The notes under the pieces are model-generated. The model searched no databases, was not told the origin of the DNA, and worked only from the letters and a program-made list of their open reading frames with translations. From assembly GCF_018130695.1 (NCBI RefSeq), contig NZ_JAFCJX010000002.1, positions 62,001 through 126,000 of the forward strand: a stretch of DNA of 64,000 nt, given 5' to 3'. The position numbers were made by a program, and so were the translations under genes. Numbering within the stretch: position 1 is the first letter of the stretch; every line of letters starts with the position of its first letter. Source of the DNA: Bradyrhizobium jicamae. Lineage in GTDB: Bacteria; Pseudomonadota; Alphaproteobacteria; Rhizobiales; Xanthobacteraceae. Shown one piece after another: positions 25,118 to 33,942 of this stretch.

Positions 25118-25939
25118 ATGAACGAGCATCACCTGCAGGACCAACACGCTGGAGCCGTAACGAAGATGCGTGCGGGGCTGCCACAGCCTCCCGTCTTCAA
25201 GACACTGGCTGAAGAGAGGCAGCACAGGAAGGAGCGACTGGCTGCGGGACTGAGGCTCTTTGCGAAGTTCGGTTTCGACGAGGGGGTCGCGGGCCACATC
25301 ACCGTGCGTGACCCGGAGTTCACTGACACGTTCTGGGTGAATGGCTTCGGGATGAGCTTCGCTTTGATAAAGGCGTCGGATCTCATTCGGGTCAATCACA
25401 AAGGCGACGTCGTCGAGGGCGATCAACCGGTCAATGCGGCTGCTTTCGCGATTCACGCAAGTGTTCATGCGGCTCGTCCCGATTCGATCGGTGCGGCGCA
25501 TTCACACTCAACGTATGGCCGGGCGTTCTCAACGTTGGCGCGGAAACTGGAGCCGATCACGCAGGACGCCTGCGCGTTCTACAACGACCATGCTCTCTAC
25601 GAAGATTACGGTGGCGTGGCAGTCGAAGTGGACGAAGGCCAGCAAATCGCCAAGGCGCTGGGGTCGCACAAGGCGGCTATCTTGCAGAACCATGGATTGT
25701 TGACCGTGGGACAGAGCGTGGATGAGGCGGTCTGGTGGTTCATCACGATGGAGCGGTCGTGCCAGGTTCAGCTGCTGGCCGAGGCGGCGGCGGCGCGAAC
25801 CGGCCAGGCTCTCAAGGTCATTCCCGAAGCATCAGCAAAACAGGCTTTCGCCATCCTCGGTGCTCCAAGGACAGGGTGGTTTCAATTCCAGACCCTGTAT
25901 TCGAAGATCGTAAAAGAACAGCCGGATCTGCTCAACTGA
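25118..25939 (+). CDS. Class II aldolase/adducin family protein, first of a tandem pair
   Basis: 273 aa. Metal ligands are in AHSHSTYG (H-x-H) and NHGLLTVG. In fuculose-phosphate aldolase the catalytic Glu lies 11 residues before an R-P-D; here that position is Ala (VNAAAFAIHASVHAARPD), so classical aldol cleavage is doubtful. The fold is also used by decarboxylases and by non-heme iron oxygenases such as CloR. The next gene is a homologue starting 37 bp later. Together with the binding protein, PanE-like reductase and hydroxyacid oxidases it forms a likely operon under the divergent LysR. Confidence 0.82.
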   Translation: MNEHHLQDQHAGAVTKMRAGLPQPPVFKTLAEERQHRKERLAAGLRLFAKFGFDEGVAGHITVRDPEFTDTFWVNGFGMSFALIKASDLIRVNHKGDVVEGDQPVNAAAFAIHASVHAARPDSIGAAHSHSTYGRAFSTLARKLEPITQDACAFYNDHALYEDYGGVAVEVDEGQQIAKALGSHKAAILQNHGLLTVGQSVDEAVWWFITMERSCQVQLLAEAAAARTGQALKVIPEASAKQAFAILGAPRTGWFQFQTLYSKIVKEQPDLLN

Positions 25940-25976
25940 GATGCCGGCCAGCAATAGTCTTGTTCGGAGGGATCGC

Positions 25977-26768
25977 ATGAACGTCCAAACTTCCCCTGGA
26001 AAAGTCGGCCAGAATGCTCTGGTCGCGGAAGAGCGGCTGGTCCGTGAGGATCTCGCTGCGCTGTATCATGTGTTTTTTGATCTAGGCTGGTGCGAACACA
26101 TCTACAATCACATCACGGCTCGCGTGCCGGGTCCCGACAAGCACTTTCTGATCAATTCATTCGGGCTGGCGTACAACGAAGTCACAGCTTCCAATCTCAT
26201 CAAGATCGATCTTGATGGGAAAAAAGTTGCGGACGTTGCGGGTCGTGTCAACGCGCCGGGCTTCACGATCCATTCCTCGGTTCATGCCGCGCGCGATGAC
26301 GCCCATTTCATTGCTCACACGCACACGACGGCCGGTGTAGCCGTTGCGTGCACGGAAGAGGGGCTCTCGCCTCACACCTTTTACGGTGCGATGCTCTACG
26401 GGCAAATTGCGTATCACGATTTCGAGGGCATTTCGACGGATCTCGGCGAGCGCGAGCGCCTCGTCAAATCGCTCGGCAACAAGAACTACATGATCCTGAG
26501 GCATCACGGTCTTCTGACCTGCGGTAGGACTGCCGCGGAGGCGCTGTTCCGAATGACGATCCTGCAACGCGCCTGCGAGGTGCAGCTCGCAGCTGCAACG
26601 TTCGGGAAGGGCTGGCGGCCTTTGCCAGAAGAGATACTGCACCGTACGACGCGTCAGATGCAGAGCGAGGTTGCGAAGGGCTTCGACGAGAAAACCTCCT
26701 TTGGGCAAGATTCGTTCGAGGCTTATCGCCGCGCACTGGACGCAAAGGGTTCGCGTTACAGGGATTAA
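25977..26768 (+). CDS. Class II aldolase/adducin family protein, second of a tandem pair
   Basis: ATG 25977 with GGAGGGATCGC before it is preferred to ATG 25941; 263 aa. Metal ligands are in AHTHTTAG and RHHGLLTCG. The position of the catalytic Glu is Gly (VNAPGFTIHSSVHAARDD). Length and order match the upstream gene, but the sequences are clearly diverged, so the two may form a heteromer or act in sequence. The substrate is not readable; the acid-lacking sub-family is poorly described. Confidence 0.82.
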   Translation: MNVQTSPGKVGQNALVAEERLVREDLAALYHVFFDLGWCEHIYNHITARVPGPDKHFLINSFGLAYNEVTASNLIKIDLDGKKVADVAGRVNAPGFTIHSSVHAARDDAHFIAHTHTTAGVAVACTEEGLSPHTFYGAMLYGQIAYHDFEGISTDLGERERLVKSLGNKNYMILRHHGLLTCGRTAAEALFRMTILQRACEVQLAAATFGKGWRPLPEEILHRTTRQMQSEVAKGFDEKTSFGQDSFEAYRRALDAKGSRYRD

Positions 26769-27009
26769 GAGCGGCACCTGCGCGGTTCGCCGGCTGCGGC
26801 CGGCTTCTCGCACCGCGAGAATCAGACGGCAGTCATTATCCGACACGCCTAACGCGATCTCCCGCGCGAGAGGACCATCGGATATTGGCTGAAGACAGCC
26901 GGGACTGGCCAAAGCCGTGTCTCAAAATGTGCGCAACCCGCCGCCAGTTGCGGGGCGCCGAACGGAAACGCCATTTGACGCCGAGCGCGTCTCATTGTGG
27001 GGAAGTACG

Positions 27010-28221
27010 ATGTGGCAGAAGAGAGTCGTTCTCGCGATGCTGATGCTTGCAACCGCGCCGGTGTCGCTTGCGCAGAAGGCGGTAGCCGAGGATCCAGTCG
27101 GGGTTACTGCATCGGAGATCAGGGTCGGCGCGACGTTTCCTTTCAGTGGTCCTGCCTCGGCCCTCGGCAATGTAGGCAAGGCATTGATGGCCTATGTCGA
27201 GTTCATCAATGACAAGGGCGGCGTTAACGGTCGCAAGATCAAACTGATAGCGCTCGACGATGCGTATTCGCCGAGCAAATCTGTCGAACAGACCCGCAAG
27301 TTGGTGGAAAGCGAGGAGGTCGCATTTCTGTTCAGCCCGCTTGGAACCGCAAGCATTTCTGCGAACGTGAAATACGCCAACACCAAAAAGGTGCCGCACC
27401 TCTTTGTCCTCTCAGGCGCCAACAAATTCACCAATCATGCCGAGTATCCTTACACCACGACCGGCCTTCCGAGCTACGACACCGAGGGTAAGGTGTACGC
27501 GAAATTCATAACTGAAAAGATGCCGGGTTCGCGCATCGCCATACTCTATCAGAATGATGACCTGGGGAAAGATTTTGTCGGCGCGTTCCGCTCCTACATG
27601 AATGACGATTTCGACAAACTTGTCGTGACAAAATCCTACGAAGCGGCTGATCCGACCGTCGACTCTCAGGTCGTGTCGCTCAAGAGCTCGGGAGCAGAAG
27701 CGTTCTTTATCGCCGGGTCGCCCAAGTTCACCGCGCAGGCCCTCCGTAGAAGCCGCGAGATCGGCTGGAGTCCGCTGACGGTCATTGTCAATTCAACCAC
27801 CTCCGTTGCTGGTACTCTTGCGGCGGCGGGACTCGACAACGCCAGGGGGGTGGTATCAAGCACGTTCCTGAAGGATCCGATGGACCCAACATGGGAGCAG
27901 GATCCCGGGGTAAAAAGCTATCGCGCGTTTCTCGCCAAGTACATCCCTGCCGCTGATGTCGCGGAGACGCTTTATGTTGCCGGTGTCGTCCAGGGTGAAA
28001 TACTCCAGAAGATTCTCGAGCAGTGTGGCAATGACCTGACGCGCGAAAACATAATGAAGCAGGCGCTAAACTTGAGAAACTTCTCTCCTTCGTTAGCTCT
28101 CCCAGGCAGCGCCATCAACACCAGCATGAACAATAACCAGGCGTGGAGATCGCTTCAGTTCGAGAGTTTCAACGGCAAAAGCTGGGTTCCCTTCGGAAAG
28201 CCCGTCGGCGCCGCGGACTAG
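27010..28221 (+). CDS. Branched-chain-amino-acid-type ABC substrate-binding protein (paralogue)
   Basis: ATG 27010 opens a signal peptide (MWQKRVVLAMLMLATAPVSL, cleavage near residue 21-26) and a 403-aa product. The mature part is clearly paralogous to the protein at 6709: FPFSGPAS, GGVNGRKI, ILYQNDDLGKD, LKSSGAEA and CGNDL(T/S)R are common to both. The likely role is periplasmic capture of the substrate of this operon. No permease or ATPase gene is close; the liv set at 42-46 kb may serve it. Confidence 0.9.
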   Translation: MWQKRVVLAMLMLATAPVSLAQKAVAEDPVGVTASEIRVGATFPFSGPASALGNVGKALMAYVEFINDKGGVNGRKIKLIALDDAYSPSKSVEQTRKLVESEEVAFLFSPLGTASISANVKYANTKKVPHLFVLSGANKFTNHAEYPYTTTGLPSYDTEGKVYAKFITEKMPGSRIAILYQNDDLGKDFVGAFRSYMNDDFDKLVVTKSYEAADPTVDSQVVSLKSSGAEAFFIAGSPKFTAQALRRSREIGWSPLTVIVNSTTSVAGTLAAAGLDNARGVVSSTFLKDPMDPTWEQDPGVKSYRAFLAKYIPAADVAETLYVAGVVQGEILQKILEQCGNDLTRENIMKQALNLRNFSPSLALPGSAINTSMNNNQAWRSLQFESFNGKSWVPFGKPVGAAD

Positions 28222-28333
28222 GCGCGCCCGTCGGCATCCCACTGAGCCCCTGCTTTCGGCGCTGACGATGCGAGCGCTCGGATCCTGCCTCGGCCCTAGA
28301 CGACGATCCTTCACCTTCAAGAGGAGATGAATT

Positions 28334-29266
28334 TTGCGGATACTGGTAATCGGAGCCGGAGCTCTGGGCGGATATTTTGGCGCGAGGCTTCTGGCAGCAG
28401 GGCGCGACGTCACGTTCCTGGTAAGGCCCAAACGCGCGGAGGCGCTCGCGAGAGCCGGGCTGGTGATCAAGAGCAAGGTTGGCGATCTGCATCTACCCGC
28501 GCCTCCGACCGTCACGTCCGAACGGCTCAACGGCCAATATGATCTCATCATTGTGAGCTGCAAGGCCTACGATCTCGACGGCGCGATGGAGTCGTTTGCC
28601 CCCGCGGTGGGCAAAAGCTCGATCATCATACCTCTGCTGAATGGCTTGCGTCATCTCGACGTGCTGAACGCCCGGTTCGATGAGAAGAGCGTGTTCGGCG
28701 GTCAGTGTGCCATCTCAGCGGCGCTTTCTGCCGACGGCGCGATTTTGCACATGACGGATCTGCACACGCTAAGCTTTGGCGAGCAGACGAAGACGCGATC
28801 TGAACGTCGGGCCGAGATCGTCGATGCGTTGTCGGGTGCCGGCTTCGACGCTGAGCATAGCGACAACATTCTGCAGGCCATGTGGGAAAAGTGGGTGATG
28901 ATCGCCACCACCGCCGGCTCGACATGCTTGATGCGCGCGTCGATTGGGGACATCGTAGCTGCCGGCGCATCCGGCGTGGTGATGCGGTTGCTCGACGAGG
29001 CCAGCGCGATCGCGGCCAAGCAGGGGTTTGAACCACGTCCAGCCTACATAGAGCGCGTGCGTTCCATTCTCACAACGCCTGGCTCTCCACTCATGGCCTC
29101 CATGGTGCGCGATATAGAGCGCGGAGCCCGGACCGAGGGCGATCATATTCTCGGTGATCTGCTTGGCCGCGTCCCCGCAGGCGAGCTCCCGATTCTCCTA
29201 AGCACCGCCTATGCCCATGTGAAGGCGTACGAAGCGCGTCAGGTTCGCGAGGCCGCTTCTCGATAA
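28334..29266 (+). CDS. Ketopantoate-reductase-like protein (PanE/ApbA family), TTG start
   Basis: The frame begins with TTG 28334, placed eight bases after GAGGAG; an ATG at 28327 is in another frame. 310 aa. The NADPH motif GAGALGGYFGARLLAAG is at 7-23, followed by the family Lys in VSCKAYD (near 75), PLLNGLRH and the second-domain segment MWEKWVMIATTAGSTCLMRA. PanE proteins reduce 2-oxo acids; paralogues in catabolic operons reduce other 2-oxo acids. Here, beside two 2-hydroxyacid oxidases, it may act on the same 2-oxo/2-hydroxy pair. Probably not the housekeeping pantothenate enzyme. Confidence 0.82.
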   Translation: MRILVIGAGALGGYFGARLLAAGRDVTFLVRPKRAEALARAGLVIKSKVGDLHLPAPPTVTSERLNGQYDLIIVSCKAYDLDGAMESFAPAVGKSSIIIPLLNGLRHLDVLNARFDEKSVFGGQCAISAALSADGAILHMTDLHTLSFGEQTKTRSERRAEIVDALSGAGFDAEHSDNILQAMWEKWVMIATTAGSTCLMRASIGDIVAAGASGVVMRLLDEASAIAAKQGFEPRPAYIERVRSILTTPGSPLMASMVRDIERGARTEGDHILGDLLGRVPAGELPILLSTAYAHVKAYEARQVREAASR

Positions 29267-29350
29267 CGATGCGATCGGGGGACGGGGCTGAAAGGATGCA
29301 GTTGTTGCGGCTAAGACAGCGCGGATTGTCCCGGGCGATTTGGAGCAGCC

Positions 29351-30514
29351 ATGCCAATAACGAATGTCCAGGATTTTCGACGGCTGGCAAAAGGCCGCAT
29401 TCCTCGCGCGATATTCGAGTATGGCGATGGTGGATCATACGATGAAGTCACGTTGCGCGCCAACAGGGACGATCTGGAGACCCTGCGCTTTCGACAACGC
29501 GTCATGATGGACGTGTCCGGACGTTCGCTTCGGACGCGGATTGTCGGCGAAGATCGGAGTATGCCGCTCATCATTGCGCCGACGGGCCTCGGCGGGCTCT
29601 TCTATGCCGACGGTGAAATACATGGTGCTCTGGCGGCCGAGGAAGCCGGAATTCCGTTTTGCCTGAGCACCATGTCGATCTGTTCCATTGAGGACGTTCG
29701 CAGCGCTGTCCGTGACCCGTTCTGGTTTCAACTCTATGTCATGCGGGACCGCGGCTTTACGCGCTCTCTGCTGGAGCGCGCTGCCGCTGCAAAATGTTCG
29801 GCGCTTGTTTTGACCGTCGACCTTCAGGTCGGTGGCCAGCGGCACCGGGACATCAAGAATGGCTTGAGTGTTCCTCCAAGAGTGACGCTACGAAATGCGT
29901 TCGATGTCGCTTCAAAGCCGCAATGGGCATTGAGCGTGCTCATGGGAAAGCGGCGATCATTCGGAAACCTGCAAAGCGCTCCGTCCAGCAAGGACGGCTT
30001 GGCCTCGCTGGCCCGGTGGGTGTCCGACCAGTTTGATCCGTCGTTGACGTGGGATGACGTAGGCTGGATTCGCAGCATGTGGTCGGGGAAGCTGATCATC
30101 AAGGGAGTGCTTGACGAATACGACGCGCGCCAGGCCGTATCGTGTGGCGCGGATGCGATTGTTGTGTCCAACCACGGCGGCCGGCAACTCGATGGCACGG
30201 ATTCGTCGATCGGTGCGCTGCCTTCCATCGTCGATGCGGTCGGAGGCACGACCGAGGTCATGTTCGACGGCGGTATTCGGTCGGGCCAGGACATACTCAA
30301 GGCGCTGGCGCTCGGAGCTCGCGCCTGCATGATCGGGCGGGCATATCTCTATGCTCTGGCATGCGGCGGAAAGAGGCAGGTTACGTCCATGCTTGAGATT
30401 CTCCGCAAGGAACTCGACACGACGATGGCTCTGACCGGCGTACAGGACGTAACGACGGTGACATCCGACATCCTTCTCCGCCGCAGGGACGGCAGCTTCG
30501 TCGGGGAGCGCTGA
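29351..30514 (+). CDS. FMN-dependent alpha-hydroxyacid oxidase/dehydrogenase (LldD/GOX-like)
   Basis: 387 aa. Active-site residues of the family are all visible: Tyr in FEYGDGGSYDE (near 23), Tyr in FQLYVMRD, the Lys in IIKGVL, the catalytic His and Arg in VSNHGGRQLDG, and FDGGIRSGQDILKAL for FMN phosphate. These enzymes oxidise L-lactate, glycolate, mandelate or similar acids to 2-oxo acids. It lies 84 bp after the PanE-like gene, with GGAG before its ATG. Confidence 0.9.
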   Translation: MPITNVQDFRRLAKGRIPRAIFEYGDGGSYDEVTLRANRDDLETLRFRQRVMMDVSGRSLRTRIVGEDRSMPLIIAPTGLGGLFYADGEIHGALAAEEAGIPFCLSTMSICSIEDVRSAVRDPFWFQLYVMRDRGFTRSLLERAAAAKCSALVLTVDLQVGGQRHRDIKNGLSVPPRVTLRNAFDVASKPQWALSVLMGKRRSFGNLQSAPSSKDGLASLARWVSDQFDPSLTWDDVGWIRSMWSGKLIIKGVLDEYDARQAVSCGADAIVVSNHGGRQLDGTDSSIGALPSIVDAVGGTTEVMFDGGIRSGQDILKALALGARACMIGRAYLYALACGGKRQVTSMLEILRKELDTTMALTGVQDVTTVTSDILLRRRDGSFVGER

Positions 30515-30579
30515 GCGCGTATCTTCGCCACCAGCGCAGCGGTGGTTCTAAAAAGTGGCACCGGCAAGGAGAGGTCGGC

Positions 30580-31743
30580 GTGGCTGATTATGGCGACTAC
30601 CAGTTTGAAATCTATCGTTCGGGCTCGCACGGGGTGCTGCCGAAACTTCCGGTCGATTTTCGTGAGCTCGAGCGCCGGGCTCATGCCGCAATGCCACCGT
30701 GGGTCGTATCCTATGTGGCGGGTGGCTGCGGGAACGAGCATACGCAGAATGTCAACGTAGCTGCTTTTGAACGCTGGGGTTTGATCCCACGCATGTTCGT
30801 AGGTGCTGCGAAGCGCGACCTGTCGGTTAATCTCTTTGGAATGCAGCTTCCGACACCGTTATTTCTGTGCCCGATTGGCGTCATTGGTTTGTGCGCACAG
30901 GATGGGCGCGGTGATATTGCGACGGCAACGGCCGCATGCAGGCTTGGCGTGCCCATGATTGCATCGACCTTGAGCAACGCTCCGCTCGAACAGGTTGCTG
31001 CGGAACTCGGCGAGACGACTGGCTTATTTCAGCTCTATACGCCTACCGATCGTGCGCTTGCCGAGAGCCTGGTTCACCGGGCTGAGGTCGCCGGCTTCAA
31101 GGGGATCGTTGTGACGTTGGACACGTGGGTGACCGGGTGGCGTCCACGCGATCTCAATCAGGCCAATTTCCCTCAGCTCCGTGGGCATGCCCTCGCCAAC
31201 TATTTTTCGGACCCTGTATTTCGCGGCAGTCTCGCAAAGCCGCCCGAGAGCGACGTTGCCGCTGCTATCATGAAGTGGGGGACGATCTTCGGACATCCTC
31301 TGACCTGGGATGATCTTCCGTGGTTGCGCTCGCTGACGAAACTGCCCTTGATCGTGAAGGGCATTTGTCATCCCGACGACGCGCGACGTGCCATCGACGT
31401 TGGCGTCGATGGCATCTATTGTTCAAACCACGGCGGCCGCCAGGCAAACGGCGGCATCGCGGCGGTGGACCTGCTGCCCGGCATCGTTAGAGCCTCCGGC
31501 AACACACCCGTTCTTTTTGACTCGGGAATTCGCTCAGGCACGGATGTTGTCAAGGCTCTGGCCTTGGGCGCCACCGCCGTCGGCATCGGCCGGCCGTATG
31601 CCTATGGGCTCGCGCTCGACGGCGTCGAGGGCATCGTTCACGTGCTGCGATGCATCTTGGCCGAGGCGGACTTGCTGATGGCCGTCGATGGATACCCTCG
31701 CATCGCCGATCTTCTGCCGTCGGCGCTCGTGCCGGTCGGCTGA
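30580..31743 (+). CDS. FMN-dependent alpha-hydroxyacid oxidase, lactate 2-monooxygenase-like
   Basis: GTG start with GGAGAGG before it; 387 aa. Family residues: Tyr in VVSYVAGGCGNEH, Tyr in FQLYTPTDR, Lys in IVKGICHPDD, His/Arg in CSNHGGRQANG, FMN loop DSGIRSGTDVVKAL. The central segment with YFSDPVF and WGTIFGHPLTWDDLPWLRS resembles lactate 2-monooxygenase. It is not a close copy of the preceding oxidase, so the two probably act on different acids. Its stop codon abuts the stop of the opposing hydrolase gene with no base between them. Confidence 0.88.
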   Translation: MADYGDYQFEIYRSGSHGVLPKLPVDFRELERRAHAAMPPWVVSYVAGGCGNEHTQNVNVAAFERWGLIPRMFVGAAKRDLSVNLFGMQLPTPLFLCPIGVIGLCAQDGRGDIATATAACRLGVPMIASTLSNAPLEQVAAELGETTGLFQLYTPTDRALAESLVHRAEVAGFKGIVVTLDTWVTGWRPRDLNQANFPQLRGHALANYFSDPVFRGSLAKPPESDVAAAIMKWGTIFGHPLTWDDLPWLRSLTKLPLIVKGICHPDDARRAIDVGVDGIYCSNHGGRQANGGIAAVDLLPGIVRASGNTPVLFDSGIRSGTDVVKALALGATAVGIGRPYAYGLALDGVEGIVHVLRCILAEADLLMAVDGYPRIADLLPSALVPVG

Positions 31744-32622
31744 TTAGCCCGCGAGGGACTTCAGGAGGGCCGTCTGAGTAGCATCTGGAGCTTCCTCGCA
31801 CATGAAGTGACCTGCCTCGACGGCTTCTCCCGTGACCTGCGTCGCCCAATGTTTCCAGACGATCAGCGGCTGGGCGCCCGAAGCGGCGATGCCACGGCTT
31901 CCCCAGATGACATGAACGGGCGTTGTAATCTTCCTCCCGGCATCAAGATCGCTCTTGTCATGGTCGAAGTCTGCATAGGCGCCGGCGCGGTAGTCTTCGC
32001 AAAGGCCATGCACGCGTTCCGGATCGCGCAACGCGCTGAGATAGTGTTCTACGGCCCGGGAATCGAAACCCTCCGCGAACACGGGGCCGAAGTATCCGTC
32101 CGGGTCTCGCGAGATCAGCGTCTCGGGTAAAGGATGAGGCTGAGCGAGAAACGTCCAGTGATAGATGCGAAGCGCCGAAAGACGGCTGAGATTCGTCCAG
32201 TAATTGTAAGTAGGCAATATGTCGAGGACGACAAGTCGCGAAAGGCGCTCGGGATGATCGAGCGCCAAACGATAGCCGACGCGTCCTCCCCGGTCATGGC
32301 CTACTAAAGAGAAGTGCGAGTGGCCGAGACTTTCCATCACCTCGACCATCGTTCGGGCCATTGCTCGTTTCGTGTAAGGCGTATGGTTTGCGTCGGTCTT
32401 GGGAACGTCTGACACGCCGTATCCCGGAAGATCAGCGATGACGAGCGAAAACCGTTCTGCGAGTGTCGGCGCCAAATGATGCCACATCACATGGGTTTGA
32501 GGAAATCCATGCAACAGCAGAAGAGGCGGCCCTTTACCGCCAACCCGCGCAAAGATGCGCCCTGATCCTGTTTCGGCATACACCGAATCAAACCCGGGAA
32601 ACAAATCAATGGGAGCAGTCAT
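31744..32622 (-). CDS. Fluoroacetate-dehalogenase-like hydrolase (haloacetate dehalogenase family)
   Basis: ATG 32622 with CGGAGTAACG before it; 292 aa. [15 protein letters not shown] at 34-48, nucleophile Asp110 in [16 protein letters not shown] with Arg111 and Arg114 (carboxylate binding), Asp134 in VVLDILPTY, His155-Trp156 in [10 protein letters not shown], Tyr211 in [12 protein letters not shown] and His272 in [12 protein letters not shown]. These correspond to the residues known in R. palustris FAcD for C-F bond hydrolysis. The segment after the cap Trp region is about eight residues shorter, so the Trp185 equivalent is missing. Product of the known reaction is glycolate; the neighbouring hydroxyacid oxidases fit this. 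It follows the iron-ADH gene on the same strand. Confidence 0.85.
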   Translation of the reverse strand: MTAPIDLFPGFDSVYAETGSGRIFARVGGKGPPLLLLHGFPQTHVMWHHLAPTLAERFSLVIADLPGYGVSDVPKTDANHTPYTKRAMARTMVEVMESLGHSHFSLVGHDRGGRVGYRLALDHPERLSRLVVLDILPTYNYWTNLSRLSALRIYHWTFLAQPHPLPETLISRDPDGYFGPVFAEGFDSRAVEHYLSALRDPERVHGLCEDYRAGAYADFDHDKSDLDAGRKITTPVHVIWGSRGIAASGAQPLIVWKHWATQVTGEAVEAGHFMCEEAPDATQTALLKSLAG

Positions 32623-32751
32623 CGTTACTCCGTCCTTAGAGATAAGAGTGGCTCCTGGGTATGCGGGACAAGGCTTGCATAGACTTAGCGCAAGCCGAAT
32701 CTTTGCCGATCGCACGCACCTCAGCCATAAAGATCGCGTAAACCGGTTCGG

Positions 32752-33912
32752 TTAAGCGGCCATTCGCAGCAGATCGACAATATCCGCTTCGCTCTTGAAC
32801 GGCCGCGGATTGGTCTGGACGAAGCGGTGATTGATCGCAATCTTGCTGATCTTCTCGAACTTGTCTTCACCGACGCCGACGTCGGCCAGACGCGTAGGCA
32901 GTCCGAGGGCTTTCACGAAACCGGCAAAGGCATCTCCAGCTTCCATATCAGGGCTGCCGAGGGCGGCTGCCAGGCGCTTCTGCGCATCCTCTGTAAAGGA
33001 CTTATTGTACCGAAGCAGGCTAGGCATGATGACGGGCGTACAGTAATAGTGAGGAACATCGAAAGTGCCGCCAAGCACGTGCCCGATGCCGTGGCTTGCC
33101 CCCATCGGAACGCGTGCTTGCAGACCGAAGGCGGCCAGCCATGAGCCTTGTTGCGATTGACGTCGCGCTTCCATGTCATTCGGGTGCTGCAAGGTGCGGA
33201 GCATACCCTCGCGCAAAAGACGGATGCCCGCCAGGACCACTTCATCCGCCAATGGCGTGCCCGCCGGCGAGCACAGGGCTTCGATGCCGTGATCCATCGA
33301 GCGTGTCCCGGAGCCCATCCATAGGTTCATGGGCGTATGAAGGCTGAGGTCGGGATCAAGGATGACCGCCACGGGTGACATCTGTGGGTGGAAGAATATC
33401 TGCTTCAGCTTGGTGCGCTCGTCCGTGACGAGCGCACCGGCATTGTACTCGCCGCCATTCAGCGTCGACGGCACTGCGATCTGCCGCACTGTGGGCGCAC
33501 GGAATGGAGAGATGGGCACGCCAGGCCCCATAACGAACGGGTCGAAGCCTGCCTCATCGAAAATGTTGTGTTCCATGGCCATGATGACGATCTTCGCGAG
33601 GTCGACCGCAGAACCTCCGCCCACAGCTACCACCAGATCAGCATGCGCCTCCTTCGCTTGACGCGCGACCTCTGCGGCCTGTCTACGGGTGGTGTGCTGC
33701 GCGATCCCGTCGAAGGTTGTTACATGCTTGTTGCCGAGCGCGCGGCGGATCTTTTCGATCTCGTCGGTCTTGGTATTCAAGGTGCGGCTCACCAGGAGGA
33801 AAACGCGATTGGCAATCAGCCGCACCGCTTCATCGTTCAAAGCCTCGGCTGCGGACTTGCCGTACACCACACGATCGATGTCAGGAAAGTTGTGTATCCC
33901 AACCTTGCGCAT
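32752..33912 (-). CDS. Iron-containing alcohol dehydrogenase family (maleylacetate-reductase-like) protein
   Basis: ATG 33912 (GGGGA before it) gives 386 aa; a GTG four codons upstream is the alternative. The NAD(P) motif VGGGSAVDLAK is near 97-107 and PSTLNGGEYNAGALVTDE begins the substrate side. Two metal-type histidines are kept in GASHGIGHVLGG and VPHYYCTP, but the metal Asp of group III dehydrogenases (GMDALTH) is replaced: the matching stretch reads GTRSMDH. Maleylacetate reductases also vary here, and the family link is chlorinated aromatic degradation. It is upstream of and probably co-transcribed with the dehalogenase-like gene. Reductase of a 2-oxo or maleylacetate-type product is possible. 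Confidence 0.8.
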   Translation of the reverse strand: MRKVGIHNFPDIDRVVYGKSAAEALNDEAVRLIANRVFLLVSRTLNTKTDEIEKIRRALGNKHVTTFDGIAQHTTRRQAAEVARQAKEAHADLVVAVGGGSAVDLAKIVIMAMEHNIFDEAGFDPFVMGPGVPISPFRAPTVRQIAVPSTLNGGEYNAGALVTDERTKLKQIFFHPQMSPVAVILDPDLSLHTPMNLWMGSGTRSMDHGIEALCSPAGTPLADEVVLAGIRLLREGMLRTLQHPNDMEARRQSQQGSWLAAFGLQARVPMGASHGIGHVLGGTFDVPHYYCTPVIMPSLLRYNKSFTEDAQKRLAAALGSPDMEAGDAFAGFVKALGLPTRLADVGVGEDKFEKISKIAINHRFVQTNPRPFKSEADIVDLLRMAA

Positions 33913-33942
33913 TTGTTTCCCCACGACAGTTTTTGAATATAA

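Noticed and set aside
30541..30560. GGTTCTAAAAAGTGGC before the second hydroxyacid oxidase
   Set aside because: It begins like the operator but the second arm GAAC is absent.
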